Notes under the pieces: model-generated
Database searches by the model: none
Told to the model about the DNA's origin: nothing
What the model saw: the letters and a program-made list of their open reading frames with translations, nothing else
Program-made: the position numbers and the translations under genes
Assembly: GCF_025151215.1 (NCBI RefSeq)
Contig: NZ_CP102286.1
Coordinates: 992,001-1,056,000 of the forward strand
Length of the DNA stretch: 64,000 bases
Reading direction: 5' to 3'
Source of the DNA: Parabacteroides merdae ATCC 43184
GTDB taxonomy: Bacteria > Bacteroidota > Bacteroidia > Bacteroidales > Tannerellaceae
Shown: in pieces, positions 8,858 through 17,428 of the stretch
How the letters are laid out: each line of letters begins with the position of its first letter
How positions within the stretch are numbered: the stretch's first letter is position 1

Positions 8858-9454
8858 CTATAGACTTTTATTGATCTCGTCGATGTAATTAAGGATTTTA
8901 TCCCTTCCTTCTTTCTTCTCGGAAGAGGAGAGGAGGATGGGGGGAAGTTCTTCCCATGATTCTAATAATTTCGTCTGGTAGACTTTCAGGTTTTCCTGCA
9001 AACGACCTTTACTGATTTTGTCGATCTTTGTGAAGATGAGAGAAAAGGGGATTTCGTTTTCCCCGAGCCATTCCATAAACTCCAAGTCGATCTTTTGCGG
9101 TTCGTGGCGACAGTCGATCAGGACAAACAGATTCGTGAGTTGTTCGCGTTCCAAGATATAATCTTCGATGATCCGTTGGATATTTTCGCGTCCCTCTTTT
9201 CCCCGCTGGGCAAAACCATAGCCAGGGAGATCGACCAAATACCATTGTCCGTTGATGAGGAAATGGTTGATAAGCAGCGTTTTTCCCGGTTTCTGCGAGG
9301 TCATGGCAAGCCCTTTTTTTCCAGTTAGCATATTAATAAGGGAGGATTTGCCAACATTGCTACGCCCGATAAAAGCGTATTCCGGCAGGTCACCTGTGGG
9401 ACATTTTTTTACGTTTGTGTTACTGATAACAAATTCTGCACTTTTGATTTCCAT
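8858..9454 (-). CDS. engB: Ribosome biogenesis GTP-binding protein EngB/YsxC
   Basis: An essential TRAFAC GTPase for large-subunit assembly. All G motifs are visible in 198 residues: G1 [10 protein letters not shown] near residue 31, G3 DLPGYGFA near 76, G4 FTKID near 143, and G5-like [12 protein letters not shown] near 177. Length fits the family. It is cytoplasmic. It shares orientation with the sodium symporter upstream, separated by a repeat dyad that may end that transcript. Confidence 0.97.
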   Translation of the reverse strand: MEIKSAEFVISNTNVKKCPTGDLPEYAFIGRSNVGKSSLINMLTGKKGLAMTSQKPGKTLLINHFLINGQWYLVDLPGYGFAQRGKEGRENIQRIIEDYILEREQLTNLFVLIDCRHEPQKIDLEFMEWLGENEIPFSLIFTKIDKISKGRLQENLKVYQTKLLESWEELPPILLSSSEKKEGRDKILNYIDEINKSL

Positions 9455-9473
9455 TGAAACGGTGTTTTAAATA

Positions 9474-9569
9474 GACAATTGACAATTGACAATTGAATGT
9501 CTCTTGCCATCGTCGCTTGTCATGTGTTAATACTCTTTTTTCTAATTGTCAATTGTCCATTGCCAATTG
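9474..9569. repeat. AT-rich dyad, family A (CAATTGAC arms)
   Basis: Left arm 9474-9495 is a run of GACAATT units; right arm 9544-9569 is the inverted version. A 48-base spacer contains the symporter stop codon. The right arm is translated and forms the symporter's last residues (NGQLTI), so the dyad has extended or replaced the original C-terminus. Related copies are at 18567, 30041 and 32591. Confidence 0.8.
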
Positions 9570-11001
9570 AACTAAGCCACAATCCCCCAAACGTGATAGC
9601 CCCGTTTAGCATCAACATCTCATAGCCGAAAGCATATCCCGTATGCTGTTTCACTAAATAATCTGTCAGGAAACAGAGCAAAGGAGAGACGATACAAATG
9701 TAAGGAACAAATTTGTCACGAGGATGTTTTTTTGTAAATAACCCGAATACAAAAAGGCCGAGTAGCGGACCGTATGTATAGGACGCGATCATATAAATGG
9801 CATCGATCACGCTCCGGTTATTGATTGCCTTAAATGCAAGTATGATGATAGCAAAAAGGATGGAGATCATTAAATGGACTACCAATCGGGTACGTTTGGC
9901 AGATTGTGCCTTTTCCTTTTCGACCCCTAAAATGTCAATGCAGAAAGAGGTCGTAAGGGCTGTCAAGGCAGAATCTGCACTGCTGAACGCTGCCGCGATG
10001 ATACCGATTGTGAAGAAGATCAGGATCGAATGTCCCAATATGCCGGAGGTGCAGAACATTGGGAGGATATCGTCGTTCAATGCGGGCAGTTCGATCTGTT
10101 GCTGCGATGCAAGCGTCAGCAATAGGACGCCAAGCGAAAGGAACAAGAAATTAACCGGTGTGAAAGCAAAGCCATAAGTGTACATATTCTTTTGTGCGTC
10201 TTTCAAACTCTTGCAGGAAAGGTTTTTCTGCATCATGTCTTGATCGAGGCCGGTCATTACGATGGTGATAAAGATGCCGCTAAAAAACTGTTTCATGAAA
10301 TGTTGTGTGCTGTACCAGTCTCCGAACTCGAAGATACGGAAGTGCTGGCTGGCTTGCAAGGTCTGCACCATGCCTGCAAAATCCAGTTGCATCTTGTCTT
10401 TCACCTGCCAGATAATTACGATTAGCATGGCGACTAGGCATAACGCCTGAAGTGTGTCTGTCCAGATGATTGTTTTGATACCACCCCGATAGGTGTAGAG
10501 CCAGACTAGGAAAATACTGATAACGACTGTTACGGCGAAAGATATGTTCCAGTACGCGAAAACATAATGTTGCAGGATCAACACAACTAAATAGAGCCTC
10601 GCCGCCGCCCCTACGATCTTGGACAGAAGGAAAAAGGAAGCCCCTGTTTTATAACTATGCTGCCCGATCCGGTCATCCAAATACGAATAGATGGAAGTTA
10701 GTTGCAGCTTATAATAAAGTGGTAGTAACACTTTGGCAATCAGTATATATCCAAAAAAGAACCCTAAAACCGTCTGCATATAGGTCATGTCTATGCTGCG
10801 TACCATCCCCGGAACAGAAACGAATGTGACACCTGAAAGCGATGTCCCGACCATTCCGATTGATACGATGTACCAAGGTGATTTACGGTTACCAAGGAAA
10901 AACGCTTCATTGCTTGAGCTCTTCCGCCCTGTGATCCAGGCAATCAGTAGAAGGATTCCGAAATAAGCGACTATAATAAAGAGGATGATATAGCTATTCA
11001 T
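9520..11001 (-). CDS. Sodium:solute symporter (SSS family)
   Basis: Imports an organic solute with Na+. The 493-residue protein has about thirteen membrane helices starting MNSYIILFIIVAYFGILLLIAW. Family motifs include FFLGNRKSPWYIVSIGMVGTS near residue 35, an aromatic ARLYLVVLILQHYVFAYW segment, and GLDQDMMQKNLSC near 250. SSS transporters of this shape take up sugars, sialic acid or amino acids; the substrate cannot be read here. The last few residues come from a repeat dyad (see 9474-9569). A CATCTTTG stretch at 11022-11029 on the minus strand resembles a -7 element. Confidence 0.9.
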   Translation of the reverse strand: MNSYIILFIIVAYFGILLLIAWITGRKSSSNEAFFLGNRKSPWYIVSIGMVGTSLSGVTFVSVPGMVRSIDMTYMQTVLGFFFGYILIAKVLLPLYYKLQLTSIYSYLDDRIGQHSYKTGASFFLLSKIVGAAARLYLVVLILQHYVFAYWNISFAVTVVISIFLVWLYTYRGGIKTIIWTDTLQALCLVAMLIVIIWQVKDKMQLDFAGMVQTLQASQHFRIFEFGDWYSTQHFMKQFFSGIFITIVMTGLDQDMMQKNLSCKSLKDAQKNMYTYGFAFTPVNFLFLSLGVLLLTLASQQQIELPALNDDILPMFCTSGILGHSILIFFTIGIIAAAFSSADSALTALTTSFCIDILGVEKEKAQSAKRTRLVVHLMISILFAIIILAFKAINNRSVIDAIYMIASYTYGPLLGLFVFGLFTKKHPRDKFVPYICIVSPLLCFLTDYLVKQHTGYAFGYEMLMLNGAITFGGLWLSSIGNGQLTIRKKSINT

Positions 11002-11229
11002 GATTTGTTCTTAATTTTAGGCAAAGATGCGGATAAAAAATGAAAACGATCTGTAATATTTCTCGATTCATCGGTGAAATTTTTGTTTTCGTAGGAAAAT
11101 TTGGGCTTTTTGTATATTTTGTTTTGCGTATGTTATTAATTTCTTGTTCCTTTGTATCAGCTGGAGCTCGGGAGAGTCAAGGCGACCGGTTTACAAAACC
11201 GGAGACAAATAGGTAAACACAATAAAGAA
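11002..11229. other. Intergenic stretch before the IS with a tRNA-like hairpin fragment
   Basis: Most of this is A/T-rich leader of the divergent symporter. At 11186-11202 there is a perfect CCGGTTT/AAACCGG hairpin with loop ACA, preceded by AGCTGGAGCTCGGGAGAGT, which resembles the D-arm and anticodon arm of a tRNA. No T-arm or closing acceptor can be found, so it is not an intact tRNA. It may be a remnant cut by the IS. Confidence 0.35.
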
Positions 11230-13065
11230 GAAGGTGTGTCAAAATTCTCACCTTCTTTTTTATGCCCAAAGCCCCGACTTTCACAAGCTGGGGCTTTGTT
11301 ATAACCTGAAGATTTTGTATCTTTAGGCATAAGAATTTATACTATGGCAAAGATACATTTTCGTCCTTACAATCCCAACCAAACAGTGCTTTTTCCTCAA
11401 AGAATAGATGAGGATATTGCAGATAACGATCCGGTGCGCATGGTTGACGCCCTGGTTGAGAGCCTGAATCTTGAAAGTTTCAGGAAGTTATATAAGGAAT
11501 GCGGCCGCAGCCCTTACCATCCCAAGATGATGCTCAAGGTCATTCTGATGCCTACATGAACAACGTCTACTCCTGCCGGAAAATCGAAAAGCTCCTTCAT
11601 CGTGACATTCATTATATCTGGCTTGCCGGATATGAGAAACCGGATTTCATTACCATCAACCGTTTCCGCAATCGGGTGAAGAAGGAAATCAACGAGGTGT
11701 TTACCCAAACCGTACTCCTTCTCTCTTCCAAAGGCTTCATCAGCCTGAACGTGGAATACATTGACGGGACAAAGATTGAATCCAAAGCCAACAAGTATAC
11801 TTTCGTTTGGCGAAAAACGGTTGAGCGGAACCGAGAGCGCCTGATGAAGAAGATACATGTCCTGCTAGGGCAGATAGACGATGTCATCGCCCAAGAAAAG
11901 TCTTCGGAAAGTAATGAGGAGGTTGAGTTCACTCCGGCCATGCTGACCGAAATGGCGGGAGAATTACGTCATGTGCTGGAACAGGTTCCCGAGCCTTCCA
12001 CCAAGGAGGAAAAGACTGAGCTGAAAAAGAGACGCAAACAGCTGAAGGAGCTGGAAGAACATAGGGACAAACTCCAGGAATACGACAGTCATCTGGACAC
12101 GCTGCAAGAAAGGAATTCCTATTCCAAGACGGACAAGGACGCAACTTTCATGAGAATGAAGGAGGATGCCATGCGTAACGGGCAGACGAAGCCCGGTTAC
12201 AACCTTCAGATCGGCACCGAGAACCAGTTCATCACCGATTTTGCACTCTTCCCGAACCCTACGGATACACTGACCATGATCCCTTTCCTGCAATCTTTTT
12301 CAAACAGGTATGACCGGATGGCTCATACGGTGGTTGCCGATTCCGGCTATGGTTCCGAGGAGAACTACCGCTTCATGTCAGAGAACGGCATGGAAGCTTA
12401 CGTCAAATATAACTATTTCCACATGGAGCAGCGGCCGAGATTCAAACCGGATCCGTTCAAGGCAGAAAACTTCTACTACAATGAAGAACATGACTTTTGC
12501 ATCTGCCCTATGGGACAAAGGATGCGGAGGATAGGTACTAGACATGTGAAAACCGCATCCGGATATGTCAGCGAAAATGCCAGGTACAGAGCCGTCAGAT
12601 GTGAAGGCTGTCCGCTAAGATGCCGTTGTTTTAAAGCAAAAGGAAACAGGACGATAGAACTGAATCACAGGCTCAGAAAATACAGGCAAAAAGCCAAAGA
12701 GCAGCTCTGCTCCGAGGAAGGGCTGAAACACAGAGGACAGAGATGCATAGAACCGGAAGCCGTGTTCGGACAAATGAAAAACAATATGAATTACAAACGT
12801 TTCCGCCATTTTGGAAAGGACAAGGTCTTCATGGACTTTTCCTTCTTTGCCATTGCCTTCAATATAAAAAAGATATGTGCAAAAATGGCTAAAGAAGGTA
12901 TGGATTGGCTGACTGGACTGTTTTATGAGCTTACAGTAGCTATATTTAGATGCTGCGAACACATAAATCGAAGAAATCCTCAAAATATCGCAGCTTAAAA
13001 AAATGAGCCGATTTTTATAGTCAACGAAAAAAAAGAAGGCGCATCGGGTATTACGACACACCTTC
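11230..13065 (+). mobile_element. IS1182-like insertion sequence
   Basis: About 1836 bp bounded by the inverted repeat GAAGGTGTGTC (11230-11240, inverted at 13055-13065). Both ends share a second block, CCTTCTTTTTT, a short distance inside. It contains a single transposase gene read left to right and a CAAAGCCCC/GGGGCTTTG hairpin (11266-11298) in its leader. I find no convincing target duplication in the flanks, so the exact ends are uncertain by a few bases. The right flank is a family B dyad. Confidence 0.85.
11344..12998 (+). pseudogene. IS1182/IS5-type DDE transposase, frameshifted
   Basis: The first part (71 residues, MAKIHFRPYNPNQTVLFP...) reads to KVIL and then meets a stop at 11557. 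The rest continues one frame away as AYMNNVYSCRKIEKLLHRDIHYIWLAGYEKPDFITINRFR through to KKICAKMAKEG. One missing base near 11548 explains the break, where family members usually read ...LYAYMNN... The downstream part has the DDE-type features ADSGYGSEENY and a C-terminal cysteine cluster (CPMGQRM, CEGCPLRCRC). There is no slippery heptamer, so a programmed frameshift is unlikely. It is probably inactive unless this is a sequencing error. Confidence 0.85.
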
Positions 13066-13110
13066 TTTGATTTATGTGTCGATGATAAATCATAAATCTG
13101 AAATCCCTCA
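13066..13110. repeat. AT-rich dyad, family B, at the IS right flank
   Basis: The minus strand reads GATTTCAGATTTATGATTTA followed by TCATCGACACATAAATC, matching the dyad at 14431-14488. The expected second arm is missing on the IS side, as if the IS had landed in the repeat. It runs into the stop region of the SpoIID-like gene. Confidence 0.6.
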
Positions 13111-14421
13111 ATATCGTTTTTCAATAGAAGCTCCAGAAAAGTAATGGGAGAGAATCTGCCGGTAATCATATCCTTCGCCTGCCATCATGGCGGCCCCGAT
13201 CTGGCATAGCCCTACGCCATGTCCCCAACCGGCGCCGGTCAGGACGAAACGTCCGGGGATATCGAATTGTATATCTTCTTTGTCCACGACAAAAGCCGAG
13301 CTGTACAGATGTGTTTTGGACAAGGTCCGGCGTATCTCCAATTCTTTGCCGATGGTAAAGGTCCGATGTGTCCCGACAATCTTCAGCATTTCAATACGGC
13401 CGGAAGTTCCTCGGTTGACGGGAACCAAATCCAGAATCTGACCGAAATCAATACCGCTTTTACGATGGATCAGTTCGGCTAATTCTTCCTGTTTGTAGAA
13501 TACTTTCCAGCGATAAAAATCTGTCGTCTCCTGATCGTAGTTGTTCAACACTTGGCAGAGGATCTTTTTGTCGGCTGTATTGCAAAAAGCGTTAGGAGCA
13601 GAGTGAATCCATTTCCGGGCCTCTTCTTCCTGAGTGAGGTCCGGAAAAGTTGTTTCCCGACTGTCCCTCAATGCTGTCAGGTAAGAATGGGGGATCGGTT
13701 CCCAGCAATGTTCGAACTGTTCCGTCACACCTCCGCAACATTTGGAAAAGCGGGCATCGCAGATCGTTTCGCCATTCACCAGTATTTCTCCCCTTGTCTC
13801 GTGGATCACCTCTTGGACGATCGGGTTGGAAGCACGGGTAATTCCTTGGTAGCGCTGACAATGGTCGTCGGCACAGACATCGAAAATGTTATGGTCTTCG
13901 CGGTCGTACCAGCGTATCAGTTGCTCGTTATCCCGGTAACAGTTTTGCTGCTTCTCCTCTTTCCTTCCCAGGCGGAAGTTCTTTTCGATCTGTGCGAGCA
14001 GCCAGCTGCGTGAAATGACGGCATGTGCCTTTAACAGTTCCTTCGAAGCCTGCGCGCTCATTTCCGAAGAAATGACGCTGGTCAGATATTCTTCCACATC
14101 CACTTGGTTGATGACTACAATTCCATTTTCGCCAGTCACCAGGTTGAAAGCCCCTTTGAAACATTGGTCTTCTTGCCGTTGCCAATGGAAGTTACGGCCT
14201 ATGGTGACTGCCTTCAATTCGAAAGACGAGGAAGGGGAAGCCGGTTCAAAGAATATTTCTTTAAACAACCTCCCGTTGTAAACGATATTGCCGTTTACAA
14301 ATAACGCACGTTGTTCCCCAGTCAGGAACTTTCCGGTTTCCGTATGTACATACTCTCCATGAAATACAAACGAAACGGCCTTTTCCGTCATAATGCCGAC
14401 GTTGACTACTGGTGCTTCCAA
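13108..14421 (-). CDS. SpoIID/LytB-domain protein
   Basis: A member of the SpoIID family, whose founding member is a peptidoglycan lytic transglycosylase; in Bacteroidales its role is not established. The 437-residue protein has the core motif YLTSVISSEMSAQASKELLK near residue 115 followed by AHAVISRSWLLAQ. A DARFSKCCGG segment near 215 and a final FVLTGAGWGHGVGLCQIGAAMM complete the domain. No signal peptide is visible at MEAPVVNVGIMTEKAVSF, so it may be cytoplasmic or the start may be misplaced. AT-rich dyads flank the gene on both sides. Confidence 0.88.
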   Translation of the reverse strand: MEAPVVNVGIMTEKAVSFVFHGEYVHTETGKFLTGEQRALFVNGNIVYNGRLFKEIFFEPASPSSSFELKAVTIGRNFHWQRQEDQCFKGAFNLVTGENGIVVINQVDVEEYLTSVISSEMSAQASKELLKAHAVISRSWLLAQIEKNFRLGRKEEKQQNCYRDNEQLIRWYDREDHNIFDVCADDHCQRYQGITRASNPIVQEVIHETRGEILVNGETICDARFSKCCGGVTEQFEHCWEPIPHSYLTALRDSRETTFPDLTQEEEARKWIHSAPNAFCNTADKKILCQVLNNYDQETTDFYRWKVFYKQEELAELIHRKSGIDFGQILDLVPVNRGTSGRIEMLKIVGTHRTFTIGKELEIRRTLSKTHLYSSAFVVDKEDIQFDIPGRFVLTGAGWGHGVGLCQIGAAMMAGEGYDYRQILSHYFSGASIEKRY

Positions 14422-14430
14422 TGCTTTTAT

Positions 14431-14488
14431 GATTTATGATTTCAGATTTATGATTTATCATCGACGCATAATTCATAAATCTGAAATT
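14431..14488. repeat. AT-rich dyad, family B
   Basis: Perfect 15-bp arms ATTTCAGATTTATGA (14439-14453) and TCATAAATCTGAAAT (14473-14487) enclose a loop containing CATCGACGCATAA. It lies between the OPT transporter stop and the SpoIID-like start, both on the minus strand. Confidence 0.75.
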
Positions 14489-14495
14489 ATTATTA

Positions 14496-16496
14496 TTATT
14501 TTTCTTCCTTTGCTTTTAACGAACTAATTGCCAAGTAGGCGATTAGCAGGATGTACATCACGATGGCCAGTACCCCGGCTGAATTACTTTCCATCCATTT
14601 GATATCGACTAGGTTGATGCCGGCGAAACGCATGGCTGCGCTGACGACTCCCATCAAGGCTCCGCCTGCGATGAAACCGGATGCCAGTAGAGTTCCTTTT
14701 TCCAGGCGTACACTGTTCAGAGCTTGGTCTTTGCTACGGCTTCCTACATACCAGCTGATGGCGCCTCCGATCAGCAACGGCGTGTTCAACTCCAGCGGAA
14801 TGAACATGCCTAATGCAAATGCCAATGCCGGAATTTTACAGAAGTTTAGGATGATGGCCAGTACGGCTCCTATGGCATACAGTGCCCAGGGAGCACCCGA
14901 GCCACTCATCAATGGCTCGATAACCGCCGCCATTGCATTGGCTTGCGGAGCGGCGAGTTGCCCGCTTGTGAAACCGTATGTCTGATTCAGGATCAGGATT
15001 ACACCGCCTACAGTTGCTGCCGATACCAGGGTTCCGAGGAATTTCCAACTTTCCTGCTTGGCTGGTGTGCTGCCGATCCAATATCCGATCTTCAGGTCTG
15101 TGATAAAACCGCCGGCCATGGAAAGCGCCGTGCATACCACACCTCCTATAATCAGTGCCGATACCATGCCGGCTGTCCCTTTCAGCCCGACGGCAACCAG
15201 AATAATAGATGCCAAGATCAAGGTCATCAATGTCATGCCTGATACGGGATTGGTCCCGACGATGGCAATCGCATTGGCGGCAACGGTTGTGAAAAGGAAA
15301 GCGATTATACCGACGATCAACAGCCCGATCAACGCGTAGTACCAGTTGTCCAGCACGCCGAAGTGAAAAAACAGGTACGTCACGATCAACGTTGCGAAGA
15401 TGCCGATAGCGATCACTTTCATCGAAAGGTCTTTCTGTGTACGGATCTCTTCCGTATGCACGGTTCCCGTTTTTCCTTTCAGCTCTTTGGCTGCCAACCC
15501 TACGGCTCCTTTGATGATCCCCCATGAATTGATGATCCCGATCACACCGGCAGTCGCAATGCCTCCGATACCGATGTGGCGGGCGTAGGTGGTGAAAATC
15601 TCTTCCGCACTCATGCTTCCTACTGTCTGCGTAATGGCGTCATTGCCGAATGTCAGTACTTCGGAGCCGAAAATGGCAGACATCAACGGGATGATTACCA
15701 ACCATACCAGGAATGAGCCGGCACAGATAATGGCCGAATATTTCAATCCGATGATATAGCCTAAACCCAACACTGCTGCACCGGTATTCACCTTGAACAC
15801 GACTTTTGCCTTGTCAGCCAGCATCTCGCCGACACCGACGATGCGCGTGCTGACTGTCTCGCTCCACCAGCCGAAAGTCGCGATGATGAAGTCGTACAGA
15901 CCTCCGACCAGACCCGCATAGATAAGCGGCTTTGCCTGGTTGCCTCCCTTCTCGCCGGACACCAATACCTGTGTGGTAGCAGTCGCTTCCGGGAATGGAT
16001 ATTTGCCGTGCATGGTCGATACGAAATACTTCCGGAACGGGATCAGGAGCAGGATACCGAGGATGCCGCCCAGGAGCGAACTCATGAATACTTCGAAGAA
16101 ATTGATCGTAATCTCTGGATACTTGTCCTGCAAGATGTAAAGGGCGGGTAGCGTAAATATGGCGCCTGCCACGATCACGCCGCTGTTTGCCCCGATGGAC
16201 TGGATAATGACATTTTCGCCCAGCGCGTTTTTACGTTTGAACCCGCTGGATAATCCGACTGCTATGATCGCGATCGGGATGGCGGCTTCGAATACCTGTC
16301 CAACTTTCAGTCCGAGGAAAGCCGCTGCCGCACTGAACAGGACGGCCATGACGAGTCCCCAGAATACGGACCAAGGGGTTACTTCCCGATACTGTTTGTC
16401 GGGCGATAGGATGGGTTTATATACCTCACCTTCTTTCAGTTCTCTGTAGGCGTTTTCCGGTAGCCCGCTCACCTTTTCTTCATCTTTTTTCTTCAC
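14496..16496 (-). CDS. OPT-family oligopeptide transporter
   Basis: An inner-membrane transporter for small peptides or metal-peptide complexes. The 666-residue protein begins with a soluble stretch (PENAYRELKEGEVYKPILSP) and then shows about sixteen membrane segments. Motifs include TPWSVFWGLVMAVLFSAAAA, SIGANSGVIVAGAIFTLPAL and YPFPEATATTQVLVSGEKGG, characteristic of the bacterial EspB/YPQ-like OPT group. Length fits. The SpoIID-like gene follows on the same strand about 75 bases on, with a dyad between. Confidence 0.93.
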   Translation of the reverse strand: MKKKDEEKVSGLPENAYRELKEGEVYKPILSPDKQYREVTPWSVFWGLVMAVLFSAAAAFLGLKVGQVFEAAIPIAIIAVGLSSGFKRKNALGENVIIQSIGANSGVIVAGAIFTLPALYILQDKYPEITINFFEVFMSSLLGGILGILLLIPFRKYFVSTMHGKYPFPEATATTQVLVSGEKGGNQAKPLIYAGLVGGLYDFIIATFGWWSETVSTRIVGVGEMLADKAKVVFKVNTGAAVLGLGYIIGLKYSAIICAGSFLVWLVIIPLMSAIFGSEVLTFGNDAITQTVGSMSAEEIFTTYARHIGIGGIATAGVIGIINSWGIIKGAVGLAAKELKGKTGTVHTEEIRTQKDLSMKVIAIGIFATLIVTYLFFHFGVLDNWYYALIGLLIVGIIAFLFTTVAANAIAIVGTNPVSGMTLMTLILASIILVAVGLKGTAGMVSALIIGGVVCTALSMAGGFITDLKIGYWIGSTPAKQESWKFLGTLVSAATVGGVILILNQTYGFTSGQLAAPQANAMAAVIEPLMSGSGAPWALYAIGAVLAIILNFCKIPALAFALGMFIPLELNTPLLIGGAISWYVGSRSKDQALNSVRLEKGTLLASGFIAGGALMGVVSAAMRFAGINLVDIKWMESNSAGVLAIVMYILLIAYLAISSLKAKEEK

Positions 16497-16630
16497 GGTG
16501 TTTATATTTAGTTAGAATTATCGGATATATCATCGCAAAGCTACATTATTTCTTGGTAAGAAACAAGTGCATTGTTTATGAGGAAGTAGCTGCCGGTATA
16601 GGAACATTTGACGGTAGAATTTCATCTTAT

Positions 16631-16680
16631 AAGTTGTCCGCTTGGTGGCGGACGATCGTTTGCCACCAAGCGGACAACTT
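16631..16680. repeat. 19-bp perfect inverted repeat in the OPT/recR divergent region
   Basis: AAGTTGTCCGCTTGGTGGC (16631-16649) is inverted at 16662-16680 around a 12-base spacer that itself holds the palindrome ACGATCGT. Within the left arm GTCCGC...GCGGAC is a further palindrome centred at 16644.5, and its image is centred at 16666.5, a 22-bp step. The rest of 16497-16755 is ordinary AT-rich promoter sequence. Confidence 0.85.
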
Positions 16681-16723
16681 ATGCAATATAGAGAAAAAGC
16701 CAATATATAAGGGAGATTTTACT

Positions 16724-16731
16724 TATCTTTG
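16724..16731 (+). promoter_or_regulatory. -7 element (TATCTTTG) of recR
   Basis: It matches TAnnTTTG. Transcription would start near 16738, so the in-frame start at 16729 is excluded and the ATG at 16756 is favoured. Confidence 0.6.
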
Positions 16732-16755
16732 CAGTGGAAGAAGATAAACAAACGA

Positions 16756-17379
16756 ATGAATCAAAAATATCCATCAGTCTTATTGGAAAATGCAGTGAAC
16801 GAATTGTCGTCATTGCCGGGAGTGGGGCGGAAAACAGCACTCAGGCTGGCGCTCCATATGCTTCGCCGTGATGTCGGTTACACGGAAGGGTTTGCGTCCG
16901 CGCTGTTGGCACTTCGTCGTGATGTCAAATATTGTAAGGTCTGCCATAATATATGCGACGATGACGTGTGTGCTATCTGTGTTGACTGCCAGCGTGATCA
17001 TTCTACGGTCTGCGTGGTCGAGAATATCAAGGAAGTGATGGCGATCGAAAACACGGGGCAGTTCCGCGGTGTTTATCATGTCTTGGGCGGTATTATTTCG
17101 CCGATGGACGGGATAGGTCCAGGTGATTTGCAGATCGACAGCTTGGTACAGCGGGTTGCCGGAGGAGAAGTGAAGGAAGTCGTTCTGGCACTCAGTACGA
17201 CGATGGAGGGCGACACGACGAATTTTTTCATCTACCGCAAGCTCTCTTCCTATGATGTGAAGATATCGGTTATCGCCCGCGGTGTCTCTATTGGCGACGA
17301 AATCGAATATGCCGATGAGATAACGTTGGGGCGTTCCATCGTGAACCGCACCAGCTTCAACGACTCCATCAAACTATAA
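16756..17379 (+). CDS. recR: Recombination mediator protein RecR
   Basis: Acts with RecO to load RecA on single-stranded gaps. The 207-residue protein shows the N-terminal helix-hairpin-helix ([20 protein letters not shown]), a C4 zinc motif ([16 protein letters not shown]), and the Toprim domain with [26 protein letters not shown] and the acidic [12 protein letters not shown]. Length is standard. The start [17 protein letters not shown] matches the usual RecR N-terminus. Confidence 0.98.
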   Translation: MNQKYPSVLLENAVNELSSLPGVGRKTALRLALHMLRRDVGYTEGFASALLALRRDVKYCKVCHNICDDDVCAICVDCQRDHSTVCVVENIKEVMAIENTGQFRGVYHVLGGIISPMDGIGPGDLQIDSLVQRVAGGEVKEVVLALSTTMEGDTTNFFIYRKLSSYDVKISVIARGVSIGDEIEYADEITLGRSIVNRTSFNDSIKL

Positions 17380-17389
17380 CAGAGTTATA

Positions 17390-17425
17390 ATTTAAGATTT
17401 ACGCAGCATTGATAAATCATAAATC
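17390..17425. repeat. AT-rich dyad, family B (short copy)
   Basis: AAGATTTA and TAAATCATAAATC arms enclose a CGCAGCATTGA loop between recR and the glycosyltransferase start. It is the most degenerate of four copies. Confidence 0.5.
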
Positions 17426-17428
17426 CCC

